Shown here piece by piece: positions 41,581-50,183 of a stretch of 64,000 bases of DNA. The notes below the pieces were generated by a model. That model was not told the DNA's origin. It made no database searches and saw nothing but the letters and a program-made list of their open reading frames with translations. The number at the start of each line of letters is the position of its first letter. The stretch's first letter is position 1. The translations under genes and the position numbers were made by a program. This stretch comes from G963678095 sp963678095. GTDB taxonomy: Bacteria > Bacillota > Negativicutes > Selenomonadales > Selenomonadaceae. The stretch lies in the NCBI GenBank assembly GCA_963678095.2, contig CAXXXP010000001.1:558001-622000 (forward strand). The letters are read 5' to 3'.

Positions 41581-42759
41581 GTGAAGCCTGGTGAAAAAGT
41601 TGCATTCCTAGCAATTATCGTTAATTTTATCTTGTTTATAGTGAAATATGCAGCAGCTTTTTTTTCGGGAAGTATATCTTTAAAAGCGGAAGCATTTCAT
41701 ACGTTTACTGATCTTATAGGGTCAGTTACGGTTTTTATTGGATTAAAACTTGTAAAACGCAAAAGCAAGTTATTCCCTTATGGATTATATAAAATCGAAA
41801 ATATATTTTCTGTCATAATCGCCGGCGTTATTTTTTATACGGGATATGAAATTGCATTAGAAGCAAAAAATATAACAGCCGCTGCAGTGGCTCATTCAGA
41901 AGTGGCAATTTTGAGTCTGTTGTTTTCTATAGCAGTTACGTTCCTATTTGCTCGTTATGAAAAAAAAGTAGGTCAAAAGATTAATTCTCCGATGATTTTG
42001 GCAGATGCAGCACATATTCATATGGATGTATTGAGTAATATCGTTGTTTTAGGAGCAATACTTTCAAATTTAATGGGATATCATATAGAGAAATTTGCAG
42101 CTTTCATCGTGGTGCTGTTTATTATTAAAACTGGGTGGCATATTCTGATCGATGGGTTGCGTGTACTTTTAGATGCGTCGATTGATACTGAATCACTTGG
42201 TAAGGTTGTAAAAATAATGGAACAGGTGCCAGAAGTTGTTGAAATCAAAATGCTGACAGGTCGAAGTTCAGGGGCTTTCAAATTTATCGAAGCGACGATC
42301 GTGCTACAAACACATGATCTGGACAAAGCACATTTTTTAGTTGATAAAATAGAATACGATGTCAAAAAGGCCGTCTCTAATATAGATCAAATGCTTATTC
42401 ATTATGAGCCTGTTGAAAAAGAAGACCTTTTATATGCAGTTCCTCTGACGGATGATAAAAGCCGAATTAGTGAACATTTTGGTGAAGCAAAATATTTTTT
42501 ATTAGTAGCCTTTAAGAAAAATGAAAAGAAACCGTGGAAAGTCGAATGTGTAAATAATCCATATAGTATAAGTGAGAAAAGCAAAGGGATTTTAACGGCG
42601 GAGTTTTTGCTTACTAAAGGAGTCGCGGTAATTCTTGTAAAAAATGCTTTTGATAAAAAAGGGCCGGCATATGTTTTTTCTGACAAAAATATCGAAGTGA
42701 TTTTAACGACAACGGATATACCATCAGAGGCTTTCAAAGAAATAAGTCTTAGTTTGTGA
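41581..42759 (+). CDS. Cation diffusion facilitator fused to a NifX domain
   Basis: A 392-residue CDF-family metal exporter. Six helices span about 8-200, with metal-site residues in KAEAFHTFTDLIGS (helix 2; HxxxD) and ADAAHIHMDVLSN (helix 5; HxxxD). A cytoplasmic ferredoxin-like CDF domain follows (about 205-282). From about 286 there is an extra NifX-type domain (YAVPLTDDKSRISEHFGEAKYFLLV and GILTAEFLLTKGVAVILV). CDF proteins normally end after the cytoplasmic domain. The fusion suggests that cluster or metal status sensed by NifX controls transport. The start is GTG; GAGGAAGGA lies 11 bases upstream. Confidence 0.88.
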   Translation: MKPGEKVAFLAIIVNFILFIVKYAAAFFSGSISLKAEAFHTFTDLIGSVTVFIGLKLVKRKSKLFPYGLYKIENIFSVIIAGVIFYTGYEIALEAKNITAAAVAHSEVAILSLLFSIAVTFLFARYEKKVGQKINSPMILADAAHIHMDVLSNIVVLGAILSNLMGYHIEKFAAFIVVLFIIKTGWHILIDGLRVLLDASIDTESLGKVVKIMEQVPEVVEIKMLTGRSSGAFKFIEATIVLQTHDLDKAHFLVDKIEYDVKKAVSNIDQMLIHYEPVEKEDLLYAVPLTDDKSRISEHFGEAKYFLLVAFKKNEKKPWKVECVNNPYSISEKSKGILTAEFLLTKGVAVILVKNAFDKKGPAYVFSDKNIEVILTTTDIPSEAFKEISLSL

Positions 42760-42855
42760 GAACAAGTGTTGCTGTCGCTGTTATAGTGCCAAATTATTAT
42801 TTGAAAAAGTTTTATTGTAAAATACCATACAAATTAAAAGGGGTTTAAAAATTTT

Positions 42856-43737
42856 ATGGAACAGGAAAAAAAGAAAAGAACGCCAAAGACTCGCTGGAAA
42901 GATTGCTTGCATTGGGCAGAGGAAAAAGATATAGATTTTGATGAGCGCTGTAAAGCGCGGGGACTGGATCTTACGCAGTTTTCTCTGGATAAAATTGCAG
43001 AGTTGCCAGTATATGATGCACGATCTAAGATGGAACTGTTCTTAGGACTTACCGTTCCTTTAAGCAGTGTGGCCAGAATGGCAGGAAAAACCCCTTACTT
43101 GGAAGAGGAACTGATGCAGTGGGGAGAGAATTGTGCGGAGTGGATGGCGGCCTGTGGTGTTAATTGGACAACAGTATTACTTGTTGCCGATGGATTTGAT
43201 AAAGAAGGTCCAGCCTGGGGCATGATCGAGGGGGCAAAAACGTTAAAGGCACTGACGGTGGGAATGTCGGAGCGTCCATGGGAAGATGTCGTTGCATATG
43301 GGGCAAATGCCTGTGCTTTGACGGTTGACTTACTGGAGAAGTGGATTGCTTCGGGCCGATCAGCCGGTCCATGTCGAATGCTTTTTTGTTTAAGCAATGA
43401 TTTAAGTGATCGACGTCGAAAGGAATGGCAGGAAAAGCTTGAGGTGCCCATTTATCGTCAGCTTGGCTTGGCTGGCGTACAGTCCTCTGCCATAGCGTGG
43501 GAGTCTTTGTGTCAGACTGGGTATCATTTCAATCTGGATTGTTTTTGGCCGGAAATAGTTGATCTTTCGACTGAAACAGTCCTTCCAGCACATAAAGAAG
43601 GAGCTCTCATCCTTACCGCGATGGATCGCCGTAGTACGACAGCGATTCGTTTGGTTACAGGCTGGAAGGGGGTTTTTAAAAAAGGAACATCTTCTTGTGA
43701 GATAAAATGGCCGCAATTTATGCTTAGTGAAATATAA
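42856..43737 (+). CDS. Truncated PaaK-like adenylate-forming protein
   Basis: 293 residues, resembling phenylacetate-CoA ligase/CoF-synthetase relatives of the AMP-binding superfamily but shorter than the usual about 430. An aligned start (RWKDCLHWAEEKDIDFDERCKARGLD) and a late IRLVTGWKG segment, comparable to IRYRTGD of PaaK, are visible. The Gly/Ser/Thr-rich phosphate loop is not. Without that loop, activity as a ligase is doubtful. The gene is otherwise well formed with a start after AAAAGGGG. It lies between the metal-cluster operon and Cys-rich accessory genes. Confidence 0.55.
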   Translation: MEQEKKKRTPKTRWKDCLHWAEEKDIDFDERCKARGLDLTQFSLDKIAELPVYDARSKMELFLGLTVPLSSVARMAGKTPYLEEELMQWGENCAEWMAACGVNWTTVLLVADGFDKEGPAWGMIEGAKTLKALTVGMSERPWEDVVAYGANACALTVDLLEKWIASGRSAGPCRMLFCLSNDLSDRRRKEWQEKLEVPIYRQLGLAGVQSSAIAWESLCQTGYHFNLDCFWPEIVDLSTETVLPAHKEGALILTAMDRRSTTAIRLVTGWKGVFKKGTSSCEIKWPQFMLSEI

Positions 43738-43804
43738 ACGATGGCTGTGCTTGGACGGAAGTCGATAGGTATAAAAATTTGTTGTTTTAGTGGAGGTGTT
43801 TTTT

Positions 43805-44398
43805 TTGCATTGTGCAAAATGTGCATTGAAAAAATGTTATATAGAGGGAAAAAACTGTACGGATATGGATACTGCTACGGTGGAGGGTGTTTATGGGATT
43901 AAACAATTGGCGATAATGAAGGCTGCAGCCTGTACGGAAGCAAATGCCTATAATCGGCTTACACGACTTGAGGAAACGGTAGAATTTTGTAATGGGATGG
44001 GATATAAAAAGCTTGGCTTGGCCTTTTGTATAGGCCTTGCAGAAGAGGCTAAACTTATAGAATGTTATTTGTCGAAATTTTTTCAGGTTTCTTCGGTTTG
44101 CTGCAAGGTTTGTGGAGTGGCAAAGGCGGATTTTGAATTGGATCAAATTAAACCCAAAGCGAGGGAAACGATGTGCAATCCAATGATACAAGCTACCATA
44201 CTTAATAAAAGTGAAGTGGAATTTAGTATAACGGTTGGCCTTTGTGTCGGGCATGATGCTTTGTTCACACAGGCATGTGAAATGCCTGTGTCCTGTATGG
44301 TAGCAAAAGACCGGGTGCTAGGACATAATCCATTAGGGGCGGTTTATTCACGCTATTGGAGAAAAAAACTGGGAATTCAGCCGGAAAATCAAGTTTAG
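43805..44398 (+). CDS. DUF1847 Cys-rich protein
   Basis: A 197-residue protein of the DUF1847 family, found in anaerobes and predicted to bind metal. Conserved Cys are HCAKCALKKCYIEGKNC at the N-terminus, CCKVCGV (about 101), AFCIGLAEEAKLI, GLCVGHDALF and MPVSCMVAKDR. TTG at 43805 is used because TGGAGGTG lies 6 bases before it. Its role is unknown. It often neighbours redox or metal genes, as here. Confidence 0.82.
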   Translation: MHCAKCALKKCYIEGKNCTDMDTATVEGVYGIKQLAIMKAAACTEANAYNRLTRLEETVEFCNGMGYKKLGLAFCIGLAEEAKLIECYLSKFFQVSSVCCKVCGVAKADFELDQIKPKARETMCNPMIQATILNKSEVEFSITVGLCVGHDALFTQACEMPVSCMVAKDRVLGHNPLGAVYSRYWRKKLGIQPENQV

Positions 44399-44473
44399 AT
44401 GTAGAGAGTATGGATCGGTCGTTTTTAAAAATTTATAGTATGTACAAAGTTGGATTAAACGGGGGCGATTTAT

Positions 44474-44866
44474 TTGGCAAAGGCGGAAGAGTATCATAAA
44501 AAGGGTTATAATTGTTCAGAATCAATGTTAAAGGCATTTAATGATATTGAGGGACGGGAAGTTATTCCGGCAGAATTAGGCTCGGCATTTGGTGGTGGAA
44601 TGGGAATTGGCGCAACATGTGGAGCTATTACGGGAAGCCTGCTTGTTTTAGGGGCAATTATGGGAAGAAAGAGTGATGGTTTGCCAAATGAAGCAAGAGA
44701 ATATGCTCGCAGGCTATTGAAAAAAGTTAAAGATACGTATGGAACCTATGACTGTAAAGACTTGAAACAAAAAGGAGTTGCCTGCAAAGAAATTATTTGT
44801 TTTATGGAGCAGGAGTTAGTCGAAATTCATCAGTCAATACAAATGAAAAAAGAAAAAAATATATAG
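44474..44866 (+). CDS. C_GCAxxG_C_C family redox protein
   Basis: A 130-residue protein of the C_GCAxxG_C_C family (TIGR01909). The family Cys pattern is visible in GYNCSESML, GIGATCGAITGSLLVLGA, TYDCKDL and CKEIICFM. Members are thought to be cytoplasmic redox-active or metal-binding proteins of anaerobes, without a settled function. It starts at TTG after GGGGGCG. It is possibly co-transcribed with the DUF1847 gene 75 bases upstream. Confidence 0.85.
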   Translation: MAKAEEYHKKGYNCSESMLKAFNDIEGREVIPAELGSAFGGGMGIGATCGAITGSLLVLGAIMGRKSDGLPNEAREYARRLLKKVKDTYGTYDCKDLKQKGVACKEIICFMEQELVEIHQSIQMKKEKNI

Positions 44867-44983
44867 AATTAAATTTTATCAAATAAAATACAGGATAATA
44901 ATTTAAAATTTAGAATATTCTTGCTAAAATCCTTGGAAACATTTTATAATGAGACTATAAAAATAAGATGAGGAGGAAATAGT

Positions 44984-45469
44984 ATGCGTATTCTTTTAAG
45001 TTTTGTATTTGTTTTTTTGCTGGGGATAAATACAGTGTTTGCCGGGGCAGCGGATGATTATGGGGCCAAGGGAGCTCTGCAGCAGGAACAGCTCAGTGTC
45101 CAGCAGATGCTGGAGTTTGCCATCGAAGATGAATATCTGGCAAGAAGTGAGTATCTAAGTGTACTTGATTCCTTCGGACAAATACGACCGTTTGTCAATA
45201 TTGTGCGGGCAGAGGAAAGGCATATTGATCTGCTGATTCCGCTATTTGTCGATCGCGGCTGGGATGTACCGCTAGACAACAGCCGGGATAAAGTCGTAGG
45301 GGTGGATACTCTGGCAGCGGCATTTGTGCAGGCGCAGGCAATTGAAACCGATAATATAGCGATGTATGAGCATTTTTTGCAGCAGGATAACTTGCCAGAA
45401 GATGTTCAGTTTGTTTTTTCCCGGTTGTTGTCTGCGTCCCAAAAACATCTGGCTTCGTTTAGCCGCTGA
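44984..45469 (+). CDS. Exported DUF2202 (ferritin-like) protein
   Basis: A 161-residue protein with a clear signal peptide (1-21, ending VFAGAA). It is followed by a four-helix ferritin-like DUF2202 domain. Candidate di-iron ligands are Glu in LEFAIEDEYLARSEYL (about 46-58) and ExxH in VRAEERHIDLL (about 76). Likely periplasmic metal or redox role; function unproven. ATG follows GAGGAGG. It is located between the metal cluster and the RND pump. Confidence 0.82.
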   Translation: MRILLSFVFVFLLGINTVFAGAADDYGAKGALQQEQLSVQQMLEFAIEDEYLARSEYLSVLDSFGQIRPFVNIVRAEERHIDLLIPLFVDRGWDVPLDNSRDKVVGVDTLAAAFVQAQAIETDNIAMYEHFLQQDNLPEDVQFVFSRLLSASQKHLASFSR

Positions 45470-45607
45470 CAATCTGGATGCGGGGATAATGTTTCGCCGG
45501 GATTTTCGGGCTTGCAGCAAGGAAACTAGTTATCGGCAGCGTTGTTTTTCCGGCGTTGGTAGATGTGGTAGTTGGTAGAATCTTATATAGTTGCGGAGTG
45601 TGAAGCG

Positions 45608-46741
45608 ATGATGAAAAGAGGGCGAGGAATTGCTATTGTCCTGCTAAGTGTTTTTTGTCTGCTGTCTTTTGCGGGGTGTAGCGGAGACGATAAACGGGCA
45701 GAAAACAAGTCTGCAACAGTCAGCGGTACTGCCTGGATTACACATCTGCAGGAGTTGCCGCAATATCGTGAATATGCAGGAACTGTGAATTCTCAGGGTA
45801 ATTCTATTGTGGGCAGTCAGCTGACGGAAAAGATACAGGCTGTTTTTGTCCGTGAAGGCGACTGGGTGGAACGCGGACAGTTGCTGGCGCAGCTTGATTC
45901 GCAGGGCCAGCAGTATAAGTCTGACGCTGCAGTAGCCGGTGCTTTAGCTGCGCAAAAGACATTTTTACTGGCCGAGGAAGATCAGAAACTGGCAACGACC
46001 ACTTTTTGGCGGTATAGGGATTTGTATGCGCAGCAGGCAATTTCGTCACAGCTGATGGATGAAATGGAAAATAGAAAAGAACGGGCCAACTTGTCAGTCG
46101 AAGAGAGCAAAAATGCCTGGGAGCAGGCCGAAGCCACGCGGCAGCAGGCGGCGGTCAATCGCAGTTATTGTGAAATTCGGGCGCCGTTTTCCGGCAAGGT
46201 CCGCACTAAGTTTCTTGATGCTGGCAGCCTGGCCGTTGCCGGGACTCCGTTGTTTTTGATTGAAGCGGAAGCAGCAGGGTATTTAATTGAAACGGATGTG
46301 GAGGAAGACATGCTGCAGTTTTTGCCAGTCGGTACGGTAGTAAAGCTTCGCTTGGGGGAAAACTCCGGCGGAACCGAAATGGCGGGGACACTGAAACAGG
46401 TTGTTCCCTTTATCGACCAGACAGTGAGAAAATATCATATAAAAATAGCGGTTGATGATAGGGCTTTGCCACTGGTTGGCGGTGAATATGTAAAGGTGCT
46501 TGTGCCCAGGGGGATGAAGCGCGGATTGGTTGTGCCGACTTCCGCCATTATCAGCAAAGGTCAGCTTACGGGTGTTTATGTAATTGACGAGCAGCAGGTA
46601 CTTCATTTTCGCATAGTCAAACCCGGCCTGCAGAATGGATCTGAGCAGGAGATCATTTCGGGCTTAAATGAAGGAGAGCTGGTCTTATCAGAGGTTGCCG
46701 AATCCGCGCATGATGGCGATTTGTTTAAGGCAGGTGAATAA
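45608..46741 (+). CDS. RND efflux periplasmic adaptor lipoprotein
   Basis: The membrane fusion subunit of a tripartite pump, 377 residues. A lipoprotein signal with a lipobox-like FAGC (Cys about 24) is followed by the lipoyl half-motif (IVGSQLTEKIQAVFVREGDWVERGQLLAQLDSQ, about 72-105), a coiled-coil hairpin (about 105-190), the second lipoyl half (IRAPFSGKVRTKFLDAGSLAVAGTPLFLI) and a beta-barrel plus membrane-proximal domain. It is separated from the pump gene by one base. No TolC-type channel gene is in the window. Confidence 0.9.
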   Translation: MMKRGRGIAIVLLSVFCLLSFAGCSGDDKRAENKSATVSGTAWITHLQELPQYREYAGTVNSQGNSIVGSQLTEKIQAVFVREGDWVERGQLLAQLDSQGQQYKSDAAVAGALAAQKTFLLAEEDQKLATTTFWRYRDLYAQQAISSQLMDEMENRKERANLSVEESKNAWEQAEATRQQAAVNRSYCEIRAPFSGKVRTKFLDAGSLAVAGTPLFLIEAEAAGYLIETDVEEDMLQFLPVGTVVKLRLGENSGGTEMAGTLKQVVPFIDQTVRKYHIKIAVDDRALPLVGGEYVKVLVPRGMKRGLVVPTSAIISKGQLTGVYVIDEQQVLHFRIVKPGLQNGSEQEIISGLNEGELVLSEVAESAHDGDLFKAGE

Positions 46742-46742
46742 A

Positions 46743-49700
46743 ATGGAAAAGCAGCTTGGCCCGGCAGGGAAACTGGCAAAATATTTTATTCGCTCCAAAC
46801 TGACAGTGATTATTGTAGCCCTGTCACTTTTTTGCGGTTGTCTGGCAATTTTGCTGTTACCTCGAGAGGAGGAACCGCAGATTGTTGTCCCCATGGTAGA
46901 TATTATGGTGCAGTATCCGGGCGCCTCCCCGCAGGAGGTTGAGGCAAGGGTTACAACGCCGATGGAAAAACTATTGTGGGGCCTTGACGGGGTTGAATAC
47001 GTATATTCAACGATTCAAACAGGTGAAAACCTGACCATCGTTCGCTTTAAGGTGGGGGAAGATGCGGAAAAAAGTCTGGTCAATGTGTACAATAAGCTTA
47101 TGTCAAATTATGATCAGATTCCAAATGGTGTGTCTGAACCTCTGGTGCGGTTGAAATCCATTGATGATGTGTCGATTCTAGCCGTAACTTTTTCCAGTGC
47201 GGATAGGCAATATACTGGTTATGAATTAAGGCGTATTGCAGCAGCGGTTGCCGAGGAACTGAAAAAAGATGAACGGGTTTCAAATGTTGATATTATTGGC
47301 GGCTCGAAGCGGCAGATCAAGATAACGCTGGATCCGGTGCGGCTGGCAGCTTATAAAATTACTGCCGGGCAGATTGCCTCAGTTCTGGCTGCGGCCAATG
47401 CCATGAGTCAGCCGGAAGAATATTCGCAGCAAAATAAAGTATATATTTTGCAGAGCGGCAGTTTTTTAAAAAATGCCAGAGAAATTGAAAATCTTGTCGT
47501 TGGCACAGCCGACAACAAGGTGATTTATCTTAGGGAGGTTGCAGCCGTAGAGGATGGAGCGGCAGAGGCGAAGGATTATACGTTTATTGGTTTTGGTCCG
47601 GCAGGAATGCCGCCTGGCACTGACGGCGAAAAGGTGCGCGATGCCGTTACGGTTACCGTGGCGAAGAAAAAGGGAATGAACGCCAGTGATGTAGCACAGA
47701 CCGCACTTCAGACCATTGATAAACTGCATACCGGCATAATTCCGCAGGCTGTTGTTGCGACTGTGACTAGAAATTATGGCGAAACAGCGAAAGATAAGTC
47801 CAATGAGCTTTTGGAACATATGCTGATAGCGACCGTGTCGGTGGTGGTGCTGATTGCCGTATTTTTGGGAAAAAAGGCGGCAGCTGTCGTATCGTTGGCA
47901 GTCCCGGTTACGTTGGCGCTGACTTTGTTTATCAGTTATTTTCTTGGCTATACCCTAAACCGGGTCACGTTGTTTGCGCTCATTTTTTCCATTGGGATTT
48001 TGGTGGATGATGCGATTGTTGTGGTCGAAAATATTCATCGGCATTTTATTCGGCGGGGCGGGGCTGATGAAGACGCTGCTGTCGAGGCTGTGGATGAAGT
48101 CGGAAATCCGACGATTTTGGCAACCTTTACAGTCGTAGCGGCACTGTTGCCGATGGCATTTGTCTCAGGCCTTATGGGGCCGTATATGCGGCCGATTCCC
48201 GTGGGTGCTTCAGCGGCGATGCTGTTTTCCTTGTTTATTGCCTTTGTTGTCAGTCCCTGGCTGAGCTATAAGCTGCTGGCGTCTAAACAGCAGGAAGGAA
48301 AAAGCCAGCCACTGCCGGTCTCACGCATCCGGCAATTGTATGAAAAAGTATTGCGGTCATTTTTATACCATCAAAAGAAACGGCATCTGGCCTTTGGCCT
48401 GACACTGGCGGTGCTGGCGGCCACCTTGCTCATGATTCCGTTAAAGGCTGTTATGGTAAAAATGCTTCCGTTTGATAATAAGAGTGAACTGCAGCTGGTG
48501 GTAGATATGCCTAAAGGTACAACCCTGGAGCAGACAGCACAGGTTGTGCGGCAGTTGGGAGATTATCTGGGCTCCGTGCCAGAAGTTCGTGATTATGAAT
48601 GCTATATTGGCAATGCCGGTCCCTACAATTTCAATGGCTTGGTACGCCACTACTATTTACGCCACGGAAGCAATGTGGCTGATATACAGGTTAATTTTAA
48701 TGACCGGGCCCAGCGGACCCTCCAAAGTCATGAACTTGCCCGCAGGCTGCGTCCAGAATTGCAGGCAATTGGGCAGCCATATAAGGCCAATATAAAATTG
48801 GCGGAAATTCCACCCGGACCGCCCGTGCTAAGCACCTTAGTGGCTGAAATTTATGGAACAGATGACAAACAGCGCCAGGAAAATGCGCAGCAAGTAAAAG
48901 AGCTTTTTTCGCAGACGGAGGGCGTTGTCGATGTGGACTGGTATGTAGATGCAGAGCAGCCGCGGGTATTATGGAATATAGACCGGGTGAAAGCCGCAAG
49001 CAATGGTGTGCAGACGACCGATATTGTACAGCTGCAGCAAATGGCTTCCAGCGGTTACAGCCCGGGGCTGGTTCACTTTGCGGAGGAAAAGGAACCTGTT
49101 GAAATGATGCTGCGCATGAAATATGAGGATCGAAACGATTTGCTGCGGCTCGGTCAGCTGTCGCTATTGTCCCGGGAAAAACAGCTAATTCCATTGTCGG
49201 CCTTTGTACAGGTACAGCAAAAAAATGCCGATCAGACAATTTACCATAAGAATATGCAAAAAGTAACTTATGTGGTGGGAGATGTTGCCGGATCTATTGA
49301 AAGTCCGGTGTATGCAATACTGGCAATGAAGGATAAATTAAACCAGGCTTTGCCGGGCGTGGAACAATATTTTTCCCGCATGCCAGCCGGACCAGAAATT
49401 GCAGATCGCTATAGTCTGAAGTGGGATGGTGAGTGGCAGATTACGTATGAGGTCTTTCGGGATATGGGGCTGGCCTTTGCTGTAGTCTTATTTTTGATTT
49501 ATGTATTGGTTGTTGCCTGGTATAAAAGTTTTGCAACGCCACTGGCGATTATGGCACCAATTCCGTTGACACTGATCGGGATATTGCCAGGGCATTGGCT
49601 ATTTCATGCGTTTTTTACGGCAACTTCGATGATTGGCTTTATTGCCCTGGCCGGGATTGTAGTGCGCAATTCAATTTTGCTGATTGATTTTGTTGAACTA

Positions 49701-49934
49701 GAGCTTGCCAGCGGCGATAAATCTCTAGCGGAGGCCCTGATAGAAGCGGGGACTGTCCGGCTGCGTCCGATTGTACTGACAGCAGCTGCGGTGCTTGTCG
49801 GGTCTCTGGTGATGCTGTTTGATCCGGTTTTTCAGGGGTTGGCGATTTCGATGATTTTTGGTGCCGTCATTGCTACCGGGCTGACGCTGCTGCTGGTGCC
49901 GTTGCTGTATTATGAAATATTCCGGCAAAAGTAA
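46743..49934 (+). CDS. RND-family efflux pump (AcrB/HAE-like)
   Basis: A proton-driven inner-membrane efflux pump of 1,063 residues, the full family length. The N-terminal helix (KLTVIIVALSLFCGCLAILLLP) is followed by the porter domain with QYPGASPQEVEARVTTPMEKLLWGLDGV. Helices 2-6 carry the proton-relay DD in IGILVDDAIVVVENIHRHF (about 418), and a second porter/TM half follows (FAVVLFLIYVLVVAW, ALAGIVVRNSILLIDFVELE). ATG 46743 follows the adaptor stop directly (CAGGTGAATAAA). It exports drugs or metabolites; the substrate is unknown. It needs an outer membrane, which supports a diderm host. Confidence 0.93.
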   Translation: MEKQLGPAGKLAKYFIRSKLTVIIVALSLFCGCLAILLLPREEEPQIVVPMVDIMVQYPGASPQEVEARVTTPMEKLLWGLDGVEYVYSTIQTGENLTIVRFKVGEDAEKSLVNVYNKLMSNYDQIPNGVSEPLVRLKSIDDVSILAVTFSSADRQYTGYELRRIAAAVAEELKKDERVSNVDIIGGSKRQIKITLDPVRLAAYKITAGQIASVLAAANAMSQPEEYSQQNKVYILQSGSFLKNAREIENLVVGTADNKVIYLREVAAVEDGAAEAKDYTFIGFGPAGMPPGTDGEKVRDAVTVTVAKKKGMNASDVAQTALQTIDKLHTGIIPQAVVATVTRNYGETAKDKSNELLEHMLIATVSVVVLIAVFLGKKAAAVVSLAVPVTLALTLFISYFLGYTLNRVTLFALIFSIGILVDDAIVVVENIHRHFIRRGGADEDAAVEAVDEVGNPTILATFTVVAALLPMAFVSGLMGPYMRPIPVGASAAMLFSLFIAFVVSPWLSYKLLASKQQEGKSQPLPVSRIRQLYEKVLRSFLYHQKKRHLAFGLTLAVLAATLLMIPLKAVMVKMLPFDNKSELQLVVDMPKGTTLEQTAQVVRQLGDYLGSVPEVRDYECYIGNAGPYNFNGLVRHYYLRHGSNVADIQVNFNDRAQRTLQSHELARRLRPELQAIGQPYKANIKLAEIPPGPPVLSTLVAEIYGTDDKQRQENAQQVKELFSQTEGVVDVDWYVDAEQPRVLWNIDRVKAASNGVQTTDIVQLQQMASSGYSPGLVHFAEEKEPVEMMLRMKYEDRNDLLRLGQLSLLSREKQLIPLSAFVQVQQKNADQTIYHKNMQKVTYVVGDVAGSIESPVYAILAMKDKLNQALPGVEQYFSRMPAGPEIADRYSLKWDGEWQITYEVFRDMGLAFAVVLFLIYVLVVAWYKSFATPLAIMAPIPLTLIGILPGHWLFHAFFTATSMIGFIALAGIVVRNSILLIDFVELELASGDKSLAEALIEAGTVRLRPIVLTAAAVLVGSLVMLFDPVFQGLAISMIFGAVIATGLTLLLVPLLYYEIFRQK

Positions 49935-49958
49935 AAGCATACAGGGTAAGGGGAATTT

Positions 49959-50015
49959 TAAATAAGGCGGTGCTCGTTTGGAAATTTTATTTTAAAGCGA
50001 GTGCCGCCTTATTTT
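49959..50015 (+). terminator. Terminator after the RND pump
   Basis: A 17-bp stem AAATAAGGCGGTGCTCG / CGAGTGCCGCCTTATTT (wobble pairs) with a 21-base loop and a T-rich end. Confidence 0.75.
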
Positions 50016-50102
50016 ATTGCGGGCAAGTCCAGGCTTGGGCTTTATGGCGGGGAGCATATAACGCGGCAGCAGAAAAAGGGGCAAGGTATTTCATATTTGC
50101 TA

Positions 50103-50133
50103 TTGACTTGGACTTAACTCAAAGTGTTACAGT
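50103..50133 (+). promoter_or_regulatory. MerR/AdhR-type promoter of the alcohol dehydrogenase
   Basis: TTGACT (50103-50108) and TACAGT (50128-50133) are 19 bases apart, the long spacer that MerR-family activators correct by twisting DNA. The spacer region holds the near-palindrome CTTGGACTTAACTCAAAG (50107-50124), close to the aldehyde-responsive AdhR/NmlR box. Confidence 0.8.
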
Positions 50134-50183
50134 TTATAACTGTAAGCGCGACAGCAAATTATAAACAGAAGGAAGCGTGTGTT

